This document shows, in pieces, positions 45,298-50,886 of a stretch of DNA of 52,361 bases (the stretch's first letter is position 1; every line of letters starts with the position of its first letter). This stretch comes from a virus. The position numbers were made by a program, and so were the translations under genes. The stretch is taken from the IMG/VR virus record IMGVR_UViG_3300025853_000126, positions 1-52,361 of that record; one strand, given 5' to 3'. The notes beneath the pieces were generated by a model that was not told the origin of the DNA, did not search any database, and saw only the letters and a list, made by a program, of their open reading frames with translations.

Positions 45298-45861
45298 TTA
45301 GTCTTCATGGGTTAGTATATCTATAATTTTCTGAGCGTTAGCCCTAACCTTATTATATTTAGCTATTTCTTCTTTTTCATTAAGGGTTGAATCGAATATA
45401 TGTTTAATTTTATCTCCATATCTAGTTTCTCCATTAGAAAAATCAGTATAATCCATATCTTCCATATATTTAGATATAATCTTTTCAGGTTTTAATACAA
45501 ATACTATTTCATTAGAATACATATTCCAACAACTTACATGTATTTTATCTTTATCACCACTCCATATAATATATCTATACTCGTGATCTACATTTTCTGC
45601 ATCAGGAAATAAGTAACAGCTATCATAATACATATCATGTACTAATTTAGATGCTAATCTACTACCATCTTTACATCCATTATTCTTAGCTAATAACCAG
45701 TTAGCAATTTGTACACCTTGCCATTCAGGATAACCGTCATGGTGCATGTACATATTAACACAACTATACTTATTAACAAGATCTGGATGTATAGCAAACC
45801 CTTCTGGGTATTTACTACTGTGTTTGCGGTCTACGACCATTATTAAGTTTCTTGTACTCAT
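45298..45861 (-). CDS. conserved phage protein, MSTRNLI..HHDGYPE type
   Basis: 187 residues. Starts MSTRNLIMVVDRKH and contains MYMHHDGYPEWQGVQIANWL. The 'MSTR.....HxDGYPE' signature occurs in many phage proteins of unknown role (from memory). Last gene of transcription unit b; the 91-base gap downstream carries element a. Confidence 0.55.
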   Translation of the reverse strand: MSTRNLIMVVDRKHSSKYPEGFAIHPDLVNKYSCVNMYMHHDGYPEWQGVQIANWLLAKNNGCKDGSRLASKLVHDMYYDSCYLFPDAENVDHEYRYIIWSGDKDKIHVSCWNMYSNEIVFVLKPEKIISKYMEDMDYTDFSNGETRYGDKIKHIFDSTLNEKEEIAKYNKVRANAQKIIDILTHED

Positions 45862-45863
45862 AT

Positions 45864-46121
45864 TTAATCTAATAATACCATATAAGCTTTAGGGTTTACA
45901 GTTCTAAACCAAGATAAAGCTTTTTGGTGTGTTGTTATTAATTCATCGTCCCAACCTCTATGGTCACCAACATAGTTAATACCCATAATTAAGTCGTACA
46001 TAGATGTCTCTGCAGCGTCTAAGTCATAAGACTCACCACTGAACGGATTTGTTATTGTATCACCTTCGTCGTAGATCGTACCGTTAAACCAATCAGGTAA
46101 TGTTGAGTTTATTTTATTCAT
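45864..46121 (-). CDS. small acidic hypothetical protein
   Basis: 85 residues: LPDWFNGTIYDEGDTITNPF, SMYDLIMGIN and the end WFRTVNPKAYMVLLD. I recall the pattern WFxGxxYxxGxxVxNPFSG...ANPxAYMxLLD from cyanophage and marine phage small genes; no known function. Overlaps the next upstream gene by 8 bases. Confidence 0.55.
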   Translation of the reverse strand: MNKINSTLPDWFNGTIYDEGDTITNPFSGESYDLDAAETSMYDLIMGINYVGDHRGWDDELITTHQKALSWFRTVNPKAYMVLLD

Positions 46122-46590
46122 CGTGTTCTTTTATTGTGTATTCTCCTGTATCTAGTAATTCGTCTTCAGCTTCTGCCATTTTGTCATTATAATAATCTCT
46201 ATACCAAGATTCTAATTCATAATTAAAATCATATTCTATATCGTCCCATATATTAGGGTCGCACCATACATCGCCACCATTAGTTAAAGAATCAATTATT
46301 TGCTCTGACCAACCAGCGTTGTCAAGATAATAATACACATCATTTTCAAAACTTATATCTCTATGATTATGAGAATGTGTAATGATGTATACTTCATAGG
46401 AATCTGCTGTTGATTGATAGTAACATATTAAATCTTCGTGACCTTCAGCCCATGAGCTATCATTGTTTAGCTTGCTACCATATGCTGATTCTATTAGTTC
46501 AAGTATAACTGGTCCATCTGGTTCTTCTTGTAAACCATGCTCATTTTCTAAGTATTCGATGATAATCTCATCTGTTAGTAATTCTGCCAT
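46114..46590 (-). CDS. acidic hypothetical protein
   Basis: 158 residues with a strong excess of Asp/Glu (LLTDEIIIEYLENEHGLQEE; DPNIWDDIEYDFNYELE) and many Tyr/Trp. Acidic early phage proteins are often DNA mimics or host-protein inhibitors; that is only a suggestion here. Confidence 0.45.
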   Translation of the reverse strand: MAELLTDEIIIEYLENEHGLQEEPDGPVILELIESAYGSKLNNDSSWAEGHEDLICYYQSTADSYEVYIITHSHNHRDISFENDVYYYLDNAGWSEQIIDSLTNGGDVWCDPNIWDDIEYDFNYELESWYRDYYNDKMAEAEDELLDTGEYTIKEHDE

Positions 46591-46592
46591 AT

Positions 46593-46961
46593 TTATTTAT
46601 TTAAGTAATTTTTCTTTGCATATTCGTGTAAGAAGTTTAGTCTAGCTAATCCTGACCATATCAGTGCTCTTGACCATACATCATACTCTTTTGTAACTAG
46701 TTGATTACCATCAAGAAACACCCACCTTGCCTTACGTTTATATTTAGGGTTTAGTTGCCATATTCTGTCACTACTATCACATCTACGTACATAACCTGAT
46801 TTATAGGTTGCTAGTAGTTGACCTGTTGGTAATTTAAATTGACGTGTACCGTTGAGGTGTTGTCTTTTCGTGGTAGTTTCTACGATACCATCTTCGTGAA
46901 GCATAGCTTGAGCGTATGCATTTTCTAGTCGTAATTGTTCTTTTCTCCAATTTGTTGCCAT
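46593..46961 (-). CDS. basic hypothetical protein
   Basis: 122 residues, basic and Trp-rich (RIWQLNPKYKRKARWVFLDG). It contains an antiparallel beta stretch (FKLPTGQLLATYKSGYVRRC). No motif recognised. Member of early unit b. Confidence 0.45.
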   Translation of the reverse strand: MATNWRKEQLRLENAYAQAMLHEDGIVETTTKRQHLNGTRQFKLPTGQLLATYKSGYVRRCDSSDRIWQLNPKYKRKARWVFLDGNQLVTKEYDVWSRALIWSGLARLNFLHEYAKKNYLNK

Positions 46962-46964
46962 AAT

Positions 46965-47195
46965 TTAGTCATTAAATAATTTATCACCATATCTCCAATC
47001 AATAGAATTCCATCTTCTATCGTCTATGTCTGAATACAATACTAAGTCTTTAACAGTTCCAACAGTTAATTCAGAGTAATTATGAAATCTATGTAACTCT
47101 GCAATTACTTGCCTTGTACCTTCTCTGTACTTAACAGAGTTGTATTTAAGTTTAATTTTAAGATTTGGTTTTAGTCTTTCGTATAATGTTTTCAT
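46965..47195 (-). CDS. small basic hypothetical protein, first gene of unit b
   Basis: 76 residues from ATG 47195 (MKTLYERLKPNLKIKL). A longer in-frame start at 47237 would translate through the promoter-like element and is rejected. Ends DDRRWNSIDWRYGDKLFND. The gap between the TTGGATAAT box and ATG is 6 bases, again unusually short. Confidence 0.55.
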   Translation of the reverse strand: MKTLYERLKPNLKIKLKYNSVKYREGTRQVIAELHRFHNYSELTVGTVKDLVLYSDIDDRRWNSIDWRYGDKLFND

Positions 47196-47201
47196 ATTAT
47201 T

Positions 47202-47233
47202 ATTATCCAAAGTTATTATTGTTTTGTTTGTAA
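47202..47233 (-). promoter_or_regulatory. bipartite promoter-like element, copy b
   Basis: Minus strand: TTACAAACAAA (47233-47223), 12 bases, TTGGATAAT (47210-47202). Precedes the unit 47195 to 45298 and lies just after the tRNA. Confidence 0.75.
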
Positions 47234-47235
47234 AC

Positions 47236-47250
47236 ATGACATTTTGTCAT
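47236..47250. promoter_or_regulatory. perfect inverted repeat ATGACA-TTT-TGTCAT
   Basis: Six-base arms with a 3-base centre, 2 bases upstream of the TTACAAAC box of element b and 4 bases from the tRNA 3' end. The same half-site TGTCAT recurs four times upstream of element e. Operator or tRNA 3'-end hairpin. Confidence 0.5.
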
Positions 47251-47254
47251 ATAG

Positions 47255-47326
47255 TTGCGGGAGGTGGAGTCGAACCACCGACCTCAAGGTTATGAGCCTT
47301 GCGAGCTACCACTGCTCTATCCCGCT
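47255..47326 (-). tRNA. tRNA-Met(CAT), initiator type
   Basis: 72 bases with a full cloverleaf: acceptor AGCGGGA/TCCCGCA, D-arm GAGC..GCTC, anticodon arm CAAGG-CTCATAA-CCTTG, T-arm GGTGG-TTCGACT-CCACC, discriminator A, no encoded CCA. Initiator hallmarks: positions 1 and 72 cannot pair (A-A) and the D-stem has A11-T24. The anticodon stem has AGG/CCT instead of the usual GGG/CCC. It is the only tRNA seen. Confidence 0.93.
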
Positions 47327-47333
47327 AATATCT

Positions 47334-47412
47334 TACCGGCTGTCACTACGACTGGCTTTGTACAACTGATACCTTAAGGAAGCCAAGGCGTCGGTTTACT
47401 GTTAGGCCGGTA
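47334..47412 (-). ncRNA. structured RNA candidate beside the tRNA
   Basis: Nested stems: TACCGGC (47334-47340) with GCCGGTA (47406-47412); CGAC (47349-47352) with GTCG (47390-47393); TGGCTT (47353-47358) with AAGCCA (47380-47385); and GTA/TAC inside. 17 bp of perfect stem in 79 bases. It does not fit a tRNA (no T-arm). It lies 7 bases upstream of the tRNA in its direction of transcription. The remaining 47413-47526 has no gene; it holds the palindrome ACTTATGTATAAGT (47449-47462) and may belong to the same transcript. Strand assumed from neighbours. Confidence 0.5.
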
Positions 47413-47526
47413 GATGTAATCTATTGATACCTAATCGGTTAGCTATTCACTTATGTATAAGTTAGTGTGACTTTCATCTCCTATTTCTTATCTAATTAAG
47501 CTACTCGTCTAACTATCTATCAATGA

Positions 47527-47712
47527 TTACAAGTGCCATTCTTTTAATAATTTAATGGCTGATGCTTTTATATCTCTGAACATAGTTTCATCAAGTGGAT
47601 CAGTGTAATTAATTATTCTATCCAATGCTCTTTCTAGTTCAGTACAAAGATATGCTGATTCTCTATCAACTATGTCTTCTTTAATTTGCTCGTATGCTTT
47701 CTTGCTATCCAT
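47527..47712 (-). CDS. small helical hypothetical protein
   Basis: 61 residues, helical and acidic (YEQIKEDIVDRESAYLCTEL). Follows the next gene upstream by 2 bases. It is the last protein gene of unit c before the structured RNA and tRNA. Function unknown. Confidence 0.5.
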   Translation of the reverse strand: MDSKKAYEQIKEDIVDRESAYLCTELERALDRIINYTDPLDETMFRDIKASAIKLLKEWHL

Positions 47713-47714
47713 AT

Positions 47715-47891
47715 TTATTTTATTACTCGTTTAAATCTTGTTACCATCCACTCTATGTTACCTATTGAGTGTCCCATGTCGTCTAGATATTCTTCTATTT
47801 TTTCTGAATCATCTATCCATACATCATATCTATACACTCTACCATCTACATAGTCGAGTACAAATACATATTTTCTACCTTTTGTTTCCAT
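47715..47891 (-). CDS. 58-residue hypothetical protein
   Basis: METKGRKYVFVLDYVDGRVY, then RYDVWIDDSEKIEEYLDDMG and WMVTRFKRVIK. The pattern YVFVLDYVDGxVYRYD...E.FL...GH......WMVT looks like a conserved small phage protein (from memory). It fits between two genes with 2-base spacing on one side and a 17-base overlap on the other. Confidence 0.6.
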   Translation of the reverse strand: METKGRKYVFVLDYVDGRVYRYDVWIDDSEKIEEYLDDMGHSIGNIEWMVTRFKRVIK

Positions 47892-48102
47892 ATATTATTC
47901 TTTCTAAGTCGTCTCGTTTATAATTTCTTTTAGTTGGGTAGTTTAAATACCTCGTCTCTATGTCTCTAGCTTTTAATATTTCTTCGTTCCATAGTCGCTG
48001 GTCTATTTTATAATATGTATAGAATACACCTGTAAAGAAGCAAATACCTGCTATCAATGTAAGATATAATAATCTTTCTAATTTATTTACTTTCGTCTCC
48101 AT
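47875..48102 (-). CDS. small single-span membrane protein
   Basis: 75 residues. One transmembrane helix (LLYLTLIAGICFFTGVFYTY, residues 11-30) followed by a basic cytoplasmic tail (YPTKRNYKRDDLERIIYG). Overlaps both neighbours. Small early membrane proteins can alter the host envelope; no function is recognised. Confidence 0.55.
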   Translation of the reverse strand: METKVNKLERLLYLTLIAGICFFTGVFYTYYKIDQRLWNEEILKARDIETRYLNYPTKRNYKRDDLERIIYGNKR

Positions 48103-48275
48103 GCTTTATGTACTGATGCGGAAACCTCTTGTGATACTATTTGTATAGTATTACCAGTTTTATGGGTGATAATAGGTACGTACGAGTAAGTTTTAGTAGT
48201 ACTACAACTAACACAATTTTTATAACCTAATTCTAATCTTACTGGGTGCACAGTATTTCCACATCTACAATACAT
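48087..48275 (-). CDS. small zinc-ribbon-like protein, first gene of unit c
   Basis: 62 residues. MYCRCGNTVHPVRLELGYKN then CVSC gives C3, C5, C21 and C24, a possible four-Cys zinc site; the remainder is beta-rich and basic at the end. Early zinc-ribbon proteins often bind nucleic acid or RNA polymerase; this is only a possibility. Confidence 0.5.
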   Translation of the reverse strand: MYCRCGNTVHPVRLELGYKNCVSCSTTKTYSYVPIITHKTGNTIQIVSQEVSASVHKAWRRK

Positions 48276-48292
48276 ATTTATTATTTTATATT

Positions 48293-48324
48293 ATTATCCA
48301 AAGATATTTTAATTTTGTTTGTAA
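48293..48324 (-). promoter_or_regulatory. bipartite promoter-like element, copy c
   Basis: Minus strand: TTACAAACAAA (48324-48314), 12 bases, TTGGATAAT (48301-48293). It begins directly after the stop codon of the upstream gene and drives the unit 48275 to 47255 (including the RNA candidate and tRNA). Confidence 0.75.
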
Positions 48325-48531
48325 TTACTCGCCAAGTTCAATGGAATAATCTGTATCGAGTAATATATCTTCTATTGATTGCTTGTCATACCAATCAGAG
48401 TCAAACCATCTATTTTCCCATCTGTCTATTATAGTTTGCTCACCTTGTTGTTTACCTAGTCCGTAACTAGTACCAATTATTGCTATAGTAAATAGCGCTG
48501 TTCTTAAATTTTTATTTATTTTCATCTCCAT
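48325..48531 (-). CDS. small membrane protein
   Basis: 68 residues. One hydrophobic segment (LRTALFTIAIIGTSYGLG, residues 9-26), then an acidic tail (WYDKQSIEDILLDTDYSIEL). Starts MEMKINKN at 48531; a Met two codons later is equally possible. Overlaps the upstream gene by 10 bases. Confidence 0.5.
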   Translation of the reverse strand: MEMKINKNLRTALFTIAIIGTSYGLGKQQGEQTIIDRWENRWFDSDWYDKQSIEDILLDTDYSIELGE

Positions 48532-48713
48532 ATTTTATTAAATGCCGCTTTATATTGTTTAGGGAACGAAGATTTTTGCGGAATAGTATATCTTTTGTCT
48601 CCCATACCTTTACACTCACCGTAGATTTTAATGATTTCTACGTGTTGTGCTTTACGAGCTAACTTCTTCTGTCTGTTATACTCGCATAATTCTTTCATAT
48701 TAGTAACTACCAT
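48522..48713 (-). CDS. small basic hypothetical protein
   Basis: 63 residues from ATG 48713 (MVVTNMKELCEYN), which overlaps the upstream stop (ATGGTAG). An in-frame TTG at 48737 is less likely. Basic (RQKKLARKAQHVEIIKIYGE; SSFPKQYKAAFNKIWR). Function unknown. Confidence 0.5.
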   Translation of the reverse strand: MVVTNMKELCEYNRQKKLARKAQHVEIIKIYGECKGMGDKRYTIPQKSSFPKQYKAAFNKIWR

Positions 48714-48898
48714 GGTAATTCTGTTTTTTCTACCCAAGTTAAACCTTTGAAGTTAAACCAGTGTGATTTGCCATATGAGTCTTTGTCTTCATTGTAAAGA
48801 AAACCAAATGAGTTAGGAAGTTCACCGACATTATAGCCTTTATAACTAATGCCATTTAGTTTTAATGTAGTTTTAGAAGTAAATTTAATTGTATTCAT
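48707..48898 (-). CDS. small hypothetical protein, first gene of unit d
   Basis: 63 residues from ATG 48898 (MNTIKFTSKTTLKLNGISYK). An in-frame TTG at 48922 lies in the promoter box and is rejected. Beta-rich with aromatic end (HWFNFKGLTWVEKTELPW). Function unknown. Confidence 0.5.
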   Translation of the reverse strand: MNTIKFTSKTTLKLNGISYKGYNVGELPNSFGFLYNEDKDSYGKSHWFNFKGLTWVEKTELPW

Positions 48899-48913
48899 AT
48901 TTGATTTTATTAT

Positions 48914-48945
48914 ATTATCCAATAGATTTTATATTTTGTTTGTAA
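48914..48945 (-). promoter_or_regulatory. bipartite promoter-like element, copy d
   Basis: Minus strand: TTACAAACAAA (48945-48935), 12 bases, TTGGATAAT (48922-48914). It overlaps the last codons of a possible 43-residue gene and precedes the unit 48898 to 48325. Confidence 0.75.
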
Positions 48946-49046
48946 TATTCTTTATTAAACTTATAGTAATAGTTATCTTCTATCATTTTAATTTGATTAC
49001 TATTTAACTTGAATAGTTCTTTATGTTTATGTTTTCTTTTAGTCAC
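48915..49046 (-). CDS. possible 43-residue basic protein (GTG start)
   Basis: MTKRKHKHKELFKLNSNQIK, then MIEDNYYYKFNKEYYKQNIK and SIG. Starts at GTG 49046 overlapping the previous stop by 8 bases; the promoter element d is encoded within its last ten codons. Basic and Tyr-rich. Real expression uncertain. Confidence 0.35.
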   Translation of the reverse strand: MTKRKHKHKELFKLNSNQIKMIEDNYYYKFNKEYYKQNIKSIG

Positions 49047-49257
49047 CAGTCCAATTATTGTGGTTATTTTCATACATTGAAGCTAAACCTTCAGCTCTAA
49101 GTTCTGACAATTCTTTATAGTAATCTGCATTGATTAACTTATCATCTCGCCATAGTTCTACATTTTCACGATGAGGTGATGAGTAGTGTTCGTTGTTTAT
49201 TTCACAGTGAAACCAATCACATTGAAACTTAGTGTTATATGTTTTTCTTATTACCAT
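49039..49257 (-). CDS. small hypothetical protein
   Basis: 72 residues: basic, aromatic N-terminus (VIRKTYNTKFQCDWFHCEIN), acidic C-terminus (MYENNHNNWTGD). C and H in CDWFHC might bind metal. ATG overlaps the upstream stop (ATGGTAA). Function unknown. Confidence 0.5.
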   Translation of the reverse strand: MVIRKTYNTKFQCDWFHCEINNEHYSSPHRENVELWRDDKLINADYYKELSELRAEGLASMYENNHNNWTGD

Positions 49258-49391
49258 CCGCCAAATGTTATTGTGTTGAAGTCAACGTTAAATATTAAGT
49301 GATATGTTAGGTTTAAGAAACCGAAAGCAAACAATGAAGTTAAACCTATTAATAATGTATTGATTGCGTAGTGTTGAAATTTTCTTTTCAT
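49251..49391 (-). CDS. 46-residue membrane protein
   Basis: MKRKFQHYAINTLLIGLTSL, then FAFGFLNLTYHLIFNVDFNT and ITFGGW. A basic start followed by one long hydrophobic helix (residues 9-35). Fits precisely between the tRNA-like minihelix and the next gene, with a 7-base overlap. Small early membrane protein of unknown role. Confidence 0.55.
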   Translation of the reverse strand: MKRKFQHYAINTLLIGLTSLFAFGFLNLTYHLIFNVDFNTITFGGW

Positions 49392-49414
49392 AGTTGTAAT
49401 ATTAATTTGTTAGT

Positions 49415-49457
49415 TCTAGTGTGTGTAGTCGAAACACACCTCTGCTCCAAGACTAGA
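49415..49457 (-). ncRNA. minihelix resembling acceptor stem plus T-arm
   Basis: Minus strand: TCTAGT (49457-49452), 13 bases CTTGGAGCAGAGG... leading to TGTGT-TTCGACT-ACACA (49438-49422), then ACTAGA (49420-49415). The 7-base loop TTCGACT is identical to the T-loop of the tRNA at 47255, with a 5-bp stem and a stacked 6-bp outer stem, but D- and anticodon arms are absent. May be a decayed tRNA or a tRNA-like element. It lies in an untranslated gap of unit e. Confidence 0.45.
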
Positions 49458-49473
49458 TTTTAAGTTGTGTTGT

Positions 49474-49707
49474 TTATTTTATTTCAACAACATTTCTTAC
49501 TTTGACAGGTACATTAGTTGAACTTGTGTATGAATTATATTTTATAAAACAAGGTAAAGTTTCAAGTGTAGATTTCATAATGTTATACACTTCGTCATGA
49601 TTATAAGTACATGATTTACCATTTTTAAATTCAACATTAATAGTAGTGTCTTTTCCGATTAGAGATTTACGTATTACAAATCTTTTAGAGTTAATTGTGT
49701 TTGTCAT
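49474..49707 (-). CDS. small hypothetical protein, first gene of unit e
   Basis: 77 residues: MTNTINSKRFVIRKSLIGKD, then INVEFKNGKSCTYNHDEVYN and a beta-rich end (TNVPVKVRNVVEIK). No motif recognised. Its leader to the TTGGATAAT-type box is 44 bases, longer than in units a and b. Confidence 0.5.
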   Translation of the reverse strand: MTNTINSKRFVIRKSLIGKDTTINVEFKNGKSCTYNHDEVYNIMKSTLETLPCFIKYNSYTSSTNVPVKVRNVVEIK

Positions 49708-49751
49708 AATTTTAAGTATTAAGTTATTATTATTATTATTTAGTTTATTAT

Positions 49752-49783
49752 ATTATCCAGTTAGTTATATATTTTGTTTGTAA
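49752..49783 (-). promoter_or_regulatory. bipartite promoter-like element, copy e
   Basis: Minus strand: TTACAAACAAA (49783-49773), 12 bases, CTGGATAAT (49760-49752). Precedes the unit 49707 to 48915. A TGTCAT cluster lies 33-79 bases upstream. Confidence 0.75.
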
Positions 49784-49815
49784 TTAGAAGTGTTAATTTG
49801 TTTAGTGTGTAATAA

Positions 49816-49862
49816 TGTCATAATGTCATTGCACATTGTGTCATGATGTGACAATATGTCAT
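49816..49862. repeat. cluster of TGTCAT half-sites upstream of element e
   Basis: TGTCAT at 49816, 49824, 49839 and 49857 plus the inverted TGACA at 49849; the third and inverted sites make TGTCA-TGATG-TGACA. The 156-base gap 49708-49863 holds this cluster and element e but no gene. Possible repressor or activator binding array. Confidence 0.55.
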
Positions 49863-49863
49863 A

Positions 49864-50100
49864 TTATATTATTATATATTTTAAGTCAAGTTCGTCAGTA
49901 TGAATTGAGTATTTAATATTATTTTGTTGTAATAATTCTATAGTATGTGGAAAATAGTCAATTGTGTATTCGAATAGTATAAAAGTATTATTTTTAAATT
50001 GTTTTGATTTTATTTGATTGTCAATAAAGAATTGAGTTGAGTCAGAAATGTAATGAATTTCGTGATTTGGTAATATTGATTGTAATTTAGTGTAAGTCAT
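49864..50100 (-). CDS. small hypothetical protein, only gene of unit f
   Basis: 78 residues: MTYTKLQSILPNHEIHYISD, then FKNNTFILFEYTIDYF and YSIHTDELDLKYIII. Mixed alpha/beta, very A/T-rich codons. First minus-strand gene next to the control region, hence probably the earliest expressed. Function unknown. Confidence 0.5.
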   Translation of the reverse strand: MTYTKLQSILPNHEIHYISDSTQFFIDNQIKSKQFKNNTFILFEYTIDYFPHTIELLQQNNIKYSIHTDELDLKYIII

Positions 50101-50125
50101 TTTATTAATTATTTTAATTTATTAT

Positions 50126-50157
50126 ATTATCCACTAAAACTCAAAAAACGTTTGTAA
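50126..50157 (-). promoter_or_regulatory. bipartite promoter-like element, copy f
   Basis: Minus strand: TTACAAACGTT (50157-50147), 12 bases, GTGGATAAT (50134-50126). The most divergent copy, but with the same spacing. Precedes the gene at 50100. Confidence 0.65.
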
Positions 50158-50414
50158 AAAATAGGTAAAAAAGGGTGGGGCTGGTGAAAAAAAGGCGTTT
50201 TACATAGAAAAGTAAGAAAAAAAAGTGGAGGGGGTATGCCATACCTCTCTATTTGTAACGACTATTCCAAAACTCTCCCCCCTTATGATATTATACTACG
50301 TATAATATCTAGATAGGAGTAAGGTATTATATAATAGATATACTATATTACACAGCTTTTAGTAAATTTACTGCTTTTTGTGTGAGTATATACTTATAGA
50401 TAAAAAAATTAAAT
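50158..50414. promoter_or_regulatory. divergent control region between minus and plus arms
   Basis: No gene. From left: a G-rich stretch (GGGTGGGGCTGG), A-runs, GGTATGCCATACC near 50237-50250, a C-rich run, the perfect inverted repeat at 50287-50309, A/T-rich sequence, the palindrome AGTAAATTTACT near 50350-50361, and a TATATACTTATAGATA stretch before the ATG at 50415. It probably carries the promoter for the fibre genes; an origin or packaging site is also possible. Confidence 0.55.
50287..50309. promoter_or_regulatory. perfect 10-bp inverted repeat GATATTATAC-TAC-GTATAATATC
   Basis: Each arm contains TATAAT read outward, so both strands present a -10-like hexamer. Symmetry suggests a dimeric regulator site or a back-to-back promoter pair at the junction of the two gene arms. 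Confidence 0.65.
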
Positions 50415-50879
50415 ATGGCAAGAATAATCGCATATCAATCAACAACTCCAGCTACTGATGATTTACTTCTAGGTACGCAGAAAACAACAAGTGGGACGAA
50501 TAAAACGAATCCTACAAAGAACTTCACTGTAGATTCTGTAGTACAAGCAGGTTTGGGTTACACAGTATATACAGCGCTTGTGACACAAACAGGAACTGGA
50601 GCACCAGTTGCAACAATACTAAAAAATAACACAACAGCAACGTTAACTTGGGCTAGGACAGTAGGTGGTACGTATACCGTAACAGCTAATAGTAATATTT
50701 TCACTGCTAATAAAACAGTGGTATTTATGAATTATGGTAATCCACCCTCAGATGCACTACCTCCTAAGTGGGTTAGAACATCAGACACAGTAATAACTGT
50801 AACCACACAAGATGAACAAGCAGTTCTTGATGATGGTGTTTTAAATGGAGCAGCTTTTGAAATAAGAATTTACTCATAA
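50415..50879 (+). CDS. small tail-fibre-type protein with shared N-terminal anchor
   Basis: 154 residues. The N-terminus MARIIAYQSTTPATDDLLLG, then TNPTKNFTVDSVV, has the same layout as the next gene (MAIIYSYPQINL..SADDLMI...PTKSLTLKNLADFV), suggesting a common virion-attachment module. The rest is a beta domain (VYTALVTQTGTGAPVATIL; NKTVVFMNYG) as seen in fibre-associated proteins. Ends 7 bases before the next start. Likely a short tail spike or baseplate-type decoration. Confidence 0.6.
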   Translation: MARIIAYQSTTPATDDLLLGTQKTTSGTNKTNPTKNFTVDSVVQAGLGYTVYTALVTQTGTGAPVATILKNNTTATLTWARTVGGTYTVTANSNIFTANKTVVFMNYGNPPSDALPPKWVRTSDTVITVTTQDEQAVLDDGVLNGAAFEIRIYS

Positions 50880-50886
50880 TATACAC

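Noticed and set aside
47196-47237. Start of the 46965 gene at 47237
   Set aside because: Its first 14 codons are the promoter-like element itself; ATG 47195 just downstream is more sensible.
47334-47412. Second tRNA beside tRNA-Met
   Set aside because: The outer 7-bp stem looks like an acceptor stem, but no T-arm, D-arm or anticodon loop fits on either strand.
49415-49457. Complete tRNA
   Set aside because: Only the T-arm and an outer stem are present; the intervening 13 bases cannot form an anticodon arm.
33471-50157. Prophage or lysogeny module
   Set aside because: No integrase, excisionase, CI-like repressor or attachment site was found; the small basic genes show no such motifs.
50227-50283. 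Long hairpin between G-rich and C-rich runs of the control region
   Set aside because: The runs GGAGGGGG and CTCTCCCCCC pair for only about five bases when orientation is respected.
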